Source of the DNA: CAZMMV01 sp964637035
Lineage (GTDB): Bacteria > Bacillota > Clostridia > Tissierellales > Tissierellaceae
NCBI GenBank assembly: GCA_964637035.1
Contig: CAZWTU010000085.1
Span: forward strand, 1-6,862
DNA length: 6,862 nucleotides
Direction of reading: 5' to 3'
Shown: positions 1 through 5,698 of the stretch, one piece after another
Numbering within the stretch: position 1 is the stretch's first letter
Layout of the letters: the number at the start of each line of letters is the position of its first letter
Notes under the pieces: model-generated
What the model saw: only the letters and a program-made list of their open reading frames with translations
The model's database searches: none
Told to the model about the DNA's origin: nothing
Translations under genes and position numbers: made by a program

Positions 1-129
1 TACCAGATGCTGTCTTAGTAGCTTCACCTATTGCATGTATAAACCTTCTTGGTGTCCTATTTTATTCAAAACAATTAATATGCTTATTATTAAGCTATAC
101 CATTGTTATTTTGATTTTAAGCAAATAAA

Positions 130-165
130 AGCCTAGATGTTAGTCGTATGATAAACATCTAGGCT
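130..165 (-). terminator. Rho-independent terminator of the thl-ctfA-ctfB operon
   Basis: A perfect 12-bp inverted repeat (AGCCTAGATGTT at 130-141 and its complement at 154-165) encloses a 12-base loop. It begins five bases after the ctfB stop codon. Read on the minus strand, the stem is followed at once by TTTATTT, giving a U-rich tail. On the plus strand the stem is followed by AACTATTACA, so it should work mainly in the minus direction. It marks the 3' end of the operon. Confidence 0.93.
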
Positions 166-170
166 AACTA

Positions 171-830
171 TTACATTTCTATTTTTATTAAGTTTTCTGC
201 TACTATTAATTTTGCCCCTGTTGCTTCTTGAACTTGGTCTACAGTAAATTCTGGATTAATTTCTGTTAAAACTAAACCCTTATCTGTAACTTCCATAACA
301 CCCATTTCAGTAACTATCATATTTACTTGGCCTGCTGCAGTTAAAGGAAGATTACATTCTTTTAGTATCTTGTGATTTCCTTTTACAGTATGCTCCATAG
401 CTACAATAGTCTTTTTTGCACCTGTTACAAGGTCCATAGCTCCACCCATACCTGGTACCATTTTACCAGGTATCATCCAGTTAGCAAGGTCACCATTTTC
501 TGCAACTTGGAGTGCTCCAAGTACAGTTATGTCAACATGGCCTCCACGAATGATGCCAAAAGATGTAGCTGAGTCAAAGAAAATACCTCCCGGTAATATA
601 GTTACACATTGTCCACCTGCATTTACAATACGCTTATCTTCTTCCCCAGTTAATGGTTTTGGTCCAAGTCCTAAGAAACCATTTTCTGATTGGAAAAATA
701 CATCTATGCCTTCAGGTACATAGTTAGCAACCATAGTTGGCATTCCAATACCTAAGTTAACAACATCACCATTTTTTAATTCTTTTGCAACTCTTTTAGC
801 TATAAATTCTTTTATTTGGTCCCTATCCAT
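171..830 (-). CDS. ctfB: Acetoacetate/butyrate-type 3-oxoacid CoA-transferase, subunit B
   Basis: This is the beta subunit of a family I CoA-transferase (CtfB/AtoA/ScoB type). The enzyme moves CoA between an acyl-CoA (acetyl- or butyryl-CoA) and acetoacetate in the cytosol. The 219-residue length is normal for the subunit. The family active-site signature is intact at residues 46-54 (FQSENGFLG), with Glu49 as the residue that forms the glutamyl-CoA thioester. The glycine-rich PGMGGAMDLV segment at about 126-135 is also typical. The ATG at 828-830 shares one base with the ctfA stop (TAATG), and a strong GGAGGTG site lies at 838-844, so the subunits are probably translationally coupled to keep 1:1 stoichiometry. 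It is the last gene before the terminator at 130-165. Substrate choice among acetate, butyrate and succinate cannot be read from sequence. The thiolase neighbour favours acetoacetate. Confidence 0.95.
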   Translation of the reverse strand: MDRDQIKEFIAKRVAKELKNGDVVNLGIGMPTMVANYVPEGIDVFFQSENGFLGLGPKPLTGEEDKRIVNAGGQCVTILPGGIFFDSATSFGIIRGGHVDITVLGALQVAENGDLANWMIPGKMVPGMGGAMDLVTGAKKTIVAMEHTVKGNHKILKECNLPLTAAGQVNMIVTEMGVMEVTDKGLVLTEINPEFTVDQVQEATGAKLIVAENLIKIEM

Positions 831-1489
831 TATATTGCACCTCCATCAACTATATAGTTTACGAAAATTCCTGGAGTTACAGCTTCATTAGGATCTAATT
901 CTCCAACTTCTACAACATTGTGAGCTTCAACTATTGTAATCTCAGCAGCTGCTGCCATTAGATGATTAAAGTTTCTAGTGGCACCATAATACTTAACATT
1001 ACCAACCTTATCTACAGTATCACCCTCTATTAAAGCAACATCTGCTTTAAGAGGTAATTCAAGTAAATACTCAACTCCATCTATTTCAATCTTTTCCTTA
1101 CCCTCTTCAACTACTGTACCTACTCCTGTTGGAGTTAAAATTCCACCAAGACCTGTTCCTGCTGCCCTTACTTGCTCAGCAAGAGTTCCTTGAGGAACTA
1201 ATACAACTTCCATCTCACCAGAATTCATTTGATTTCCAGTTTCTCTGTTTGTACCTACGTGAGATGCTATAAGCTTCTTGACTTGTTTATTAACAACAAG
1301 ATCTCCAACTCCTCCTGTATCTACAAATCCTGAGTCATTACAAATTAGAGTTAAATCTTTAACCCCTTTTTTAACTAATCCCTGAACTAATTTAAATGGG
1401 GTACCACAATCTAAGAAACCTCCTATCATGATAGTCATGCCATCTTTAACATGATCAATAGCTTCTTCTATGGTTATAACCTTATTCAT
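830..1489 (-). CDS. ctfA: Acetoacetate/butyrate-type 3-oxoacid CoA-transferase, subunit A
   Basis: This is the alpha subunit of the same CoA-transferase (CtfA/AtoD/ScoA type), which carries part of the CoA-binding surface and pairs with CtfB. The family signature appears at residues 16-31: Asp16-Gly17, then the hydrophobic MIGGF strand and GTP at 29-31 (pattern DGxx-hhh-GGFxxxGxP). The 219 residues match the usual subunit length with no truncation. The ATG at 1487-1489 has a near-ideal AAAGGAGG site (1497-1504) with a seven-base spacer. The gene follows thl after a 133-base gap that contains an inverted-repeat element and a short GC hairpin ending just before the ribosome binding site. Its stop overlaps the ctfB start by one base. 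In E. coli the equivalents are atoD/atoA, in solventogenic clostridia ctfA/ctfB. The generic identity is secure, the preferred acid substrate is not. Confidence 0.95.
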   Translation of the reverse strand: MNKVITIEEAIDHVKDGMTIMIGGFLDCGTPFKLVQGLVKKGVKDLTLICNDSGFVDTGGVGDLVVNKQVKKLIASHVGTNRETGNQMNSGEMEVVLVPQGTLAEQVRAAGTGLGGILTPTGVGTVVEEGKEKIEIDGVEYLLELPLKADVALIEGDTVDKVGNVKYYGATRNFNHLMAAAAEITIVEAHNVVEVGELDPNEAVTPGIFVNYIVDGGAI

Positions 1490-1505
1490 TAAAAAACCTC
1501 CTTTG

Positions 1506-1518
1506 TGGGCTTAGCCCA
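1506..1518 (-). promoter_or_regulatory. Small GC hairpin directly upstream of the ctfA ribosome binding site
   Basis: TGGGC-TTA-GCCCA is a perfect five-base-pair stem with a three-base loop in otherwise AT-rich DNA. In the mRNA it ends one base before the AAAGGAGG site of ctfA. No U-run follows it, so it is not an intrinsic terminator. A second copy of TTAGCCC lies at 1616-1622 next to the thl stop and could pair alternatively with part of this hairpin. A role in tuning ctfA translation or protecting a processed 5' end is possible but inferred. Confidence 0.4.
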
Positions 1519-1537
1519 AATTTTAAATTTTGAATTA

Positions 1538-1608
1538 AAGATTCCTCGACTAGGCTCGGAATGACAGAACTTTGCCCTCTTGTCATCCTGAGCTTGTCGA
1601 AGGATCTT
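1538..1608. repeat. MITE/REP-like inverted repeat inside the operon
   Basis: Two imperfectly complementary arms of 28-29 bases (1538-1566 and 1581-1608) flank a 14-base spacer. The arms share AAGAT, TCGAC, GCTC and ATGACA blocks. From memory, the arm sequence (TGTCATCCTGAGC...TCGAAGGATCTT) closely resembles a dispersed intergenic repeat seen in many unrelated bacterial genomes. It encodes nothing and would fold into a long stem-loop in the thl-ctfA mRNA. The 7-base direct copies of TTAGCCC at 1511-1517 and 1616-1622 bracket it and might be an insertion footprint, though seven bases can match by chance. It has no T-tract in the direction of transcription. Confidence 0.8.
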
Positions 1609-1622
1609 ATGTCTTTTAGCCC

Positions 1623-2801
1623 TTATCTCTTAACTATAACTGCTGTTCCTTGGCCCCCACCTATACAAAGTGTAGCTAAGCCAGTTTTTGAATCTCTTTT
1701 TTCCATTTCATGTAATAATGTAACTAATATTCTAGCACCTGAGGCTCCAATTGGATGACCTAATGCTATTGCTCCACCATTTACGTTTACTATATCTGTA
1801 TTTAATTTAAGATCTTTTATAACTGATAATGCTTGAGCAGCGAAAGCTTCATTTGCTTCAATTAATTCTAAATCTTCAACTTTCATATCTGCCTTTGCTA
1901 AAGCTTTTTGTGTAGCTGGTATTGGACCAGTTCCCATAATTGAAGGGTCTACTCCTGCTGAAGCATAGGATACAATAGTAGCTAGTGGAGTAATTCCAAG
2001 TTCATCAGCTTTTTCCTTGCTCATTACAACTAATGCAGCAGCACCATCATTGATTCCTGAAGAAGATGCAGCTGTTACTGAACCATCTTTCTTAAATGCT
2101 GGTCTTAATTTTCCTAAGCCTTCAACTGTAGCACCAAATCTTGGGAATTCATCAGTATCAACTACAACTGGCTCTCCCCTTCTTTGGGGTACTTCAACAT
2201 TAACTATTTCATCTTTAAATCTACCACTAGTTATGGCTTTTTCAGCTCTGTTTTGACTTTCAGTTGCTAGTTTGTCTTGTTCTTCACGAGTTAAACCATA
2301 TTGGTCCACAATATTTTCGGCAGTAACTCCCATATGGGTATCATTAAAAATGTCCCATAGTCCATCTTTTACCATGTAATCTTCAATAACACCATCACCC
2401 ATTCGCTGTCCCCATCTAGCTGACTTCAATAGATAAGGTGCTTGAGACATATTTTCTGTACCCCCAGCTAAAACTATATCTGCATCTCCACACATAATAG
2501 CTTGAACTGCTAATTCTACAGTTTTAAGGCCTGAACCACATACCTTATTAACTGTAAAAGAAGGAACCTCTATTGGAATCCCACTATGAATTGAAACTTG
2601 TCTAGCTACGTTTTGTCCTTGTCCTGCTTGTAATACATTACCAAAGATTACTTCATCAACCATCTTAGGCTCAATTTTAGCCCTTTTCATAGCCTCTTTT
2701 GCTGCAACTGTACCAAGGTCTACTGCTGAAACATCTTTAAAAGCTCCACCATAAGATCCTACAGGTGTTCTAACTGCTGAAACAATAACCACTTCTTTCA
2801 T
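1623..2801 (-). CDS. thlA: Acetyl-CoA acetyltransferase (thiolase)
   Basis: This is a biosynthetic-type (class II) cytosolic thiolase that interconverts two acetyl-CoA with acetoacetyl-CoA plus CoA. The 392 residues match the family. All catalytic elements are present: nucleophile Cys88 in VNKVCGSGLK, NEAF at 317-320, GHP with His349 at 348-350, and Cys379 in CIGGGQG. The stretch at 243-253 reads TAASSSGINDG where many thiolases have TAGNASGINDG; the fold signature is kept. The ATG (2799-2801) has an AGGAGGT site at 2808-2814. It is the first gene of the operon with ctfA and ctfB and lies about 89 bases downstream of the predicted sigma-54 start site. With the CoA-transferase it forms a complete acetoacetate activation and cleavage module. 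In the reverse direction it could make acetoacetate. The E. coli counterpart is atoB. Confidence 0.96.
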   Translation of the reverse strand: MKEVVIVSAVRTPVGSYGGAFKDVSAVDLGTVAAKEAMKRAKIEPKMVDEVIFGNVLQAGQGQNVARQVSIHSGIPIEVPSFTVNKVCGSGLKTVELAVQAIMCGDADIVLAGGTENMSQAPYLLKSARWGQRMGDGVIEDYMVKDGLWDIFNDTHMGVTAENIVDQYGLTREEQDKLATESQNRAEKAITSGRFKDEIVNVEVPQRRGEPVVVDTDEFPRFGATVEGLGKLRPAFKKDGSVTAASSSGINDGAAALVVMSKEKADELGITPLATIVSYASAGVDPSIMGTGPIPATQKALAKADMKVEDLELIEANEAFAAQALSVIKDLKLNTDIVNVNGGAIALGHPIGASGARILVTLLHEMEKRDSKTGLATLCIGGGQGTAVIVKR

Positions 2802-2900
2802 AACATTACCTCCTATAAATTTTTATTGTATTAATATCCATTAAAATATATTATTTGTATATTGTGAAATATATATTTAGTTATCACACTGTTATATAGT

Positions 2901-2917
2901 TGCAATTTCCATGCCAA
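2901..2917 (-). promoter_or_regulatory. Sigma-54 (-24/-12) promoter for thl-ctfA-ctfB
   Basis: On the minus strand this reads TTGGCATGGAAATTGCA. Against the consensus TGGCACG-N4-TTGC it differs at one base (C to T). The invariant GG (2914-2915) and GC (2902-2903) are exactly ten bases apart, as sigma-54 requires. The predicted start is near 2890, leaving a leader of about 89 bases before the thl ATG. The adjacent upstream gene encodes a sigma-54 activator, and three dyad sites lie further upstream, which strengthens the call considerably. A nine-base AT repeat (AACTATATA on the minus strand) flanks the promoter at 2893-2901 and 2933-2941. Confidence 0.88.
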
Positions 2918-3017
2918 CACAAAACAAGCATCTATATAGTTATCCACCCTCTAGCCTAGTGATTTACAGGAAGTGTTTTATTCCCATATCTTAAAATTAA
3001 CTTTCTTTAAATTATAG

Positions 3018-3107
3018 TGTAGATTAATAACTACACTTTGATTTAAGCTTTAGAGTGATGTATCCACTTGGATACACTTAATGGGTGTTTGTATCTAATA
3101 TTCTACA
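3018..3107. promoter_or_regulatory. Upstream activator array: three TGTA-N10-TACA dyads
   Basis: Three 18-bp sites share the outer half-sites TGTA and TACA: 3018-3035 (arms extend to AGTGTAG/CTACACT, 3016-3037), 3059-3076 (TGTATCC-ACTT-GGATACA, perfect seven-base arms) and 3090-3107 (only the outer four bases of each arm match, plus the central pair). Centres are 41 and 31 bp apart, near four and three helical turns, so the sites face roughly the same side. They lie about 137, 178 and 209 bp upstream of the predicted sigma-54 start, a normal enhancer distance. The 3' end of the activator gene is only 15 bases beyond the last site. I infer these are binding sites for the Fis-type HTH of that activator. 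Confidence 0.75.
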
Positions 3108-3121
3108 CATTTTTGGTCAAA

Positions 3122-4504
3122 TTATTCTATTTCATATTTATTAATTTTTTTATATAAAGCAGTTCTATGAATTCCTAGTTTTTTTGCTGCTAAAGTCTTA
3201 TTTCCGTTGGAAATGGTTAGTGCCCTTTCTATAATATCTTTCTCAGTTTCAGCCACCGCATCCCTTAATGAGGGTAAATTATCCTCGTATTCAGGATTAT
3301 TATAATTTATCTTGCTAATTATTCTTTCTGGCAAGTTTTCTGGTAAAATTACTTTTCCTGGGGTCACATTTACTGCCCTCTCTAATATGTTTCTAAGTTC
3401 TCTTACATTTCCAGGCCAATTATACTTCTTTAAAATATTAATGGTTTCCTTAGAAATTGTTTTTTCGCTTAAATACATTTCTTCTAAAAGTCTATTTAAT
3501 ATTTCCTTAGATAAGGGTTCAATGTCTTCTAATCTTTCACGAAGTGGAGGGATTTCTATGGGAACTACGTTTAACCTATAATATAAGTCTTCCCTAAACT
3601 TGCCTTTTTTAATTTGTTCTTCTATATTTTCATTTGTTGCGGCTATAACCCTAGCATCTAGGATTATTTTTTTATGTCCCCCAACTCTTTCAAATGATTT
3701 TTCTTCTAAGACTCTCAAAATTTTAGCTTGCATTTCTAAAGGCATATTTCCTATTTCATCTAGAAAAATCGTTCCCCCGTTTGCCTGTTCAAATTTTCCA
3801 GATTTACCTTCTTTTCTAGCTCCTGTAAAGGCCCCACTATCATAGCCAAACAATTCTGATTCCAATAAGTCTCTAGGAATGGCAGCACAATTAATAGCTA
3901 TAAAACCTTCTGCCTTTCTATAGCTAGCTTTATGGATTGCTTGGGCAAATAATTCCTTGCCAGTACCAGATTCTCCAGTTATAAGTACAGTAGAGTTTGT
4001 TTCAGCAGCCATTTTCCCTATATTCTTTAAATATTCCATTTTTGAACTTTGACTAATTATACTATCAAAAGAATATTTGACTCCTTCTATTCTTTCAATT
4101 TCTCCCTTATATTTATTTATTTTTGACTGCAAGTCTAAGAGATGATGTGCTAATTCTTTAACTTGACTTACATCCTTAAAAAGAACAGTCCCAATGCCAC
4201 CTACCAGTTTATCCCCCTTAAATATAGGAATCCTGTTGGTTATCATATCGTGTCCTTGAATTCTTTGAACATCCTTTATTTCCTTATTGCCAGTTTTAAC
4301 AACTATATGCATACGAGTATTTTCAATAATATCTTCTACAGGTTTTCCAATGGCTTCTTCTTCCTTTATTCCCATTAATTTTTCATAATTCATCTTTACA
4401 ATCTTGCCTTCTGAATCCACCAATACATAACCTTCATAAGCATAAATTAAAATATCCTCTAAGACATCAATACTATCCCTAAGCTCCCCCATTAAATTAA
4501 CCAA
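3122..4504 (-). CDS. PAS-domain sigma-54-dependent transcriptional activator
   Basis: This is a bacterial enhancer-binding protein that uses ATP hydrolysis to open promoters held by sigma-54 RNA polymerase. Domains run in order: a PAS-like sensor at about 14-115, a helical linker with coiled-coil character at about 112-141, an AAA+ domain at about 145-375, and a Fis-type HTH at about 430-457. Seen motifs are Walker A GESGTGKE (177-184), the sigma-54-contacting loop GAFTGA (224-229), Walker B with Asp249-Glu250, the FREDLYYRLNV arginine region (303-313) and WPGNVREL (363-370). There is no N-terminal receiver domain with a phospho-Asp, so a partner histidine kinase is not expected. The PAS ligand is unknown; a metabolite such as acetoacetate or an acyl-CoA is a guess from context. 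It sits directly upstream of the thl-ctfAB promoter and is its likely regulator. No convincing promoter of its own is visible, and it may be read from upstream. Confidence 0.93.
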   Translation of the reverse strand: MVNLMGELRDSIDVLEDILIYAYEGYVLVDSEGKIVKMNYEKLMGIKEEEAIGKPVEDIIENTRMHIVVKTGNKEIKDVQRIQGHDMITNRIPIFKGDKLVGGIGTVLFKDVSQVKELAHHLLDLQSKINKYKGEIERIEGVKYSFDSIISQSSKMEYLKNIGKMAAETNSTVLITGESGTGKELFAQAIHKASYRKAEGFIAINCAAIPRDLLESELFGYDSGAFTGARKEGKSGKFEQANGGTIFLDEIGNMPLEMQAKILRVLEEKSFERVGGHKKIILDARVIAATNENIEEQIKKGKFREDLYYRLNVVPIEIPPLRERLEDIEPLSKEILNRLLEEMYLSEKTISKETINILKKYNWPGNVRELRNILERAVNVTPGKVILPENLPERIISKINYNNPEYEDNLPSLRDAVAETEKDIIERALTISNGNKTLAAKKLGIHRTALYKKINKYEIE

Positions 4505-4515
4505 AAAATCACCCC
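4502..4515 (-). promoter_or_regulatory. Ribosome binding site and TTG start of the sigma-54 activator
   Basis: The minus strand reads GGGGTGA (4509-4515), four T residues, then TTG (4502-4504). GGTGA fits the 3' part of the canonical AGGAGGTGAT complement of 16S rRNA, and the spacing agrees. The next in-frame ATG (4490-4492) has only TTGGTTAATTTA before it, with no purine-rich site. I therefore favour the TTG start, which adds four residues (MVNL). The site lies just past a GC-rich repeat hairpin at 4520-4539. Confidence 0.6.
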
Positions 4516-4544
4516 GTTCGGGCGACCAAAGGTGCGCCCCTACT
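4516..4544. repeat. GC-rich dispersed-repeat hairpin upstream of the activator gene
   Basis: In a 57-base AT-rich gap, GGGCGACC (4520-4527) and GGTGCGCCC (4531-4539) form a stem with a three-base loop and one bulged base. On the minus strand it begins GTAGGGGCG and ends CGCCCGAAC. From memory this is the form of a small palindromic repeat scattered between genes in many Firmicutes and other bacteria. Its base composition is unlike both neighbours. The six T residues that follow (4503-4508) are separated from the stem by about ten bases, so it is a poor intrinsic terminator. Confidence 0.6.
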
Positions 4545-4561
4545 ATAAGAAAATTAAATAT

Positions 4562-5695
4562 TTACAATTTAGAGTTTTGCTCCAATAGTATATCTACTAT
4601 TCTTTTACTAGCTTTCCCGTCCCCATATGGATTTACTGCCTTTGCCATCTTATTGTATTCATCCTCATTTGAAAGAAGTAAGTCTAGTTCCTCATATAAT
4701 TTTTCATAGGATGTACCTACTAATTTTGCAGTTCCCGATTCTATCCCTTCTGGCCTTTCAGTTTCTTCACGAATTACAAGAACAGGCTTACCAAATGTTG
4801 GTCCCTCCTCTTGAAGCCCGCCTGAATCAGTAACAATTAAATTTATCTTCGACTCTAAATTTGCCATTGGCTCATAATCTAAAGGTTCAATTAAATGAAT
4901 CTTATCATTGTTTCCTAATATTTTTCTAGCAATTTCCCTTACCTTAGGATTTAAATGCATAGGAAAAACTACTTCTACCTCTTCATATTTTTCTACAATA
5001 TCTTTAATTGCAGTAAATATATTTTCCATAGGCTTGCCTATATTCTCCCTCCTATGGGATGTCAAGAGAATTATTTTTTTATTTTTATAGTCTAATTTAT
5101 TTAATAATTCCTCTTTAAATATGTAATCCTTTTTTGTTACATATTCCAATGCATCTATAACAGTATTTCCTGTAATAAATATTTTTTCTTTTGGATAGTT
5201 TTCCTTAAGTAAATTATCTCCGCTTCTATCTGTAGGTGCAAAATGAAAGTCACTAATTATACCAGCTAACTGCCTATTAGCTTCTTCTGGATAGGGAGAA
5301 GATATATTACCACTTCTAAGACCTGCTTCTACATGTCCTACTTTTACCTTGTGGTAAAATGCAGCCAAGGCACCTGCGAAAACAGTAGTAGTGTCCCCCT
5401 GTACCAAGAGAACATCAGGTTTTTCTTTTATAATTACTTCTTCTAAGCCCTCTAAGGCCCTTGTCGTAATACGAGTTAAGCTTTGTCCCGGGGAAAATAT
5501 ATTAAGATCATAATCAGGAACTATCTGAAATAAACTCAATACCTGATCTAACATTTCTCTATGCTGTGCAGTAATACATACAATGGATTCTACACCTTGT
5601 CTTTTTTCCAATTCCTTAACTATAGGCGCCATTTTAATTCCCTCTGGCCTAGTTCCAAATACAGTCATTATCTTAATTTCAACCACACCCTTCAA
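4562..5695 (-). CDS. wecB: UDP-N-acetylglucosamine 2-epimerase (non-hydrolysing)
   Basis: This cytosolic enzyme (WecB/MnaA) reversibly converts UDP-GlcNAc to UDP-ManNAc, the donor for teichoic-acid linkage units or other surface glycans. The 377 residues match the family, with two Rossmann-like halves (GT-B fold). Visible motifs are GTRPEG (14-19), QGDTTT with Asp101 (99-104), HVEAGLRS with Glu123 (121-128), PEEANR (136-141), TGNTVIDA (175-182), SHRREN with His214 (213-218), DSGGLQEE (290-297) and RExTERPE (309-316). Asp101, Glu123, Glu138 and His214 appear to correspond to known catalytic positions. The start is TTG at 5693-5695, three bases after the tagO stop; its ribosome site is weak, so coupled translation is likely. 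The next in-frame ATG is residue 10 and would remove most of the first beta strand (IKIMTVFGTRPE). It is co-transcribed with tagO. Confidence 0.95.
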   Translation of the reverse strand: MKGVVEIKIMTVFGTRPEGIKMAPIVKELEKRQGVESIVCITAQHREMLDQVLSLFQIVPDYDLNIFSPGQSLTRITTRALEGLEEVIIKEKPDVLLVQGDTTTVFAGALAAFYHKVKVGHVEAGLRSGNISSPYPEEANRQLAGIISDFHFAPTDRSGDNLLKENYPKEKIFITGNTVIDALEYVTKKDYIFKEELLNKLDYKNKKIILLTSHRRENIGKPMENIFTAIKDIVEKYEEVEVVFPMHLNPKVREIARKILGNNDKIHLIEPLDYEPMANLESKINLIVTDSGGLQEEGPTFGKPVLVIREETERPEGIESGTAKLVGTSYEKLYEELDLLLSNEDEYNKMAKAVNPYGDGKASKRIVDILLEQNSKL

Positions 5696-5698
5696 TTT

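Noticed and set aside
1..128. Open plus-strand frame (3-128) giving a hydrophobic 41-residue tail that ends just before the terminator stem, and a short start-less open minus frame in the first 60 bases.
   Set aside because: Neither has a recognisable family motif. The minus frame has no start codon, and hydrophobic translations are expected from AT-rich DNA. The plus frame could be the end of a convergent membrane protein gene, but only sequence left of the window would show it.
2862..2879. Possible Rex (NADH-sensing repressor) operator in the thl leader, starting TTGTGAA.
   Set aside because: The left half fits a Rex half-site, but the right half (ATATTTA) does not match the needed TTMACAA, so the dyad is absent.
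3016..3037. The AGTGTAG/CTACACT hairpin as a terminator for the activator gene.
   Set aside because: On the minus strand it is followed by ATAATTTAAAG, not a T-run. Its arms belong to the repeated TGTA-N10-TACA pattern, which explains it better as a binding site.
4503..4540. Intrinsic terminator after wecB formed by the GC hairpin and the TTTTTT run.
   Set aside because: The T run is about ten bases away from the stem and overlaps the activator start codon. The geometry is wrong for Rho-independent termination.
4542..4565. Sigma-70-type promoter for the activator gene (TATAGT with an upstream TTGTAA on the minus strand).
   Set aside because: The spacer is only about 14 bases and the -35 match is poor, so it is not supportable from sequence.
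5666..5668. ATG at residue 10 of the epimerase frame as the true start.
   Set aside because: It would cut off most of the conserved first beta strand before GTRPE and has no ribosome binding site at a usable distance. The TTG at 5693-5695, coupled to the tagO stop, is preferred.
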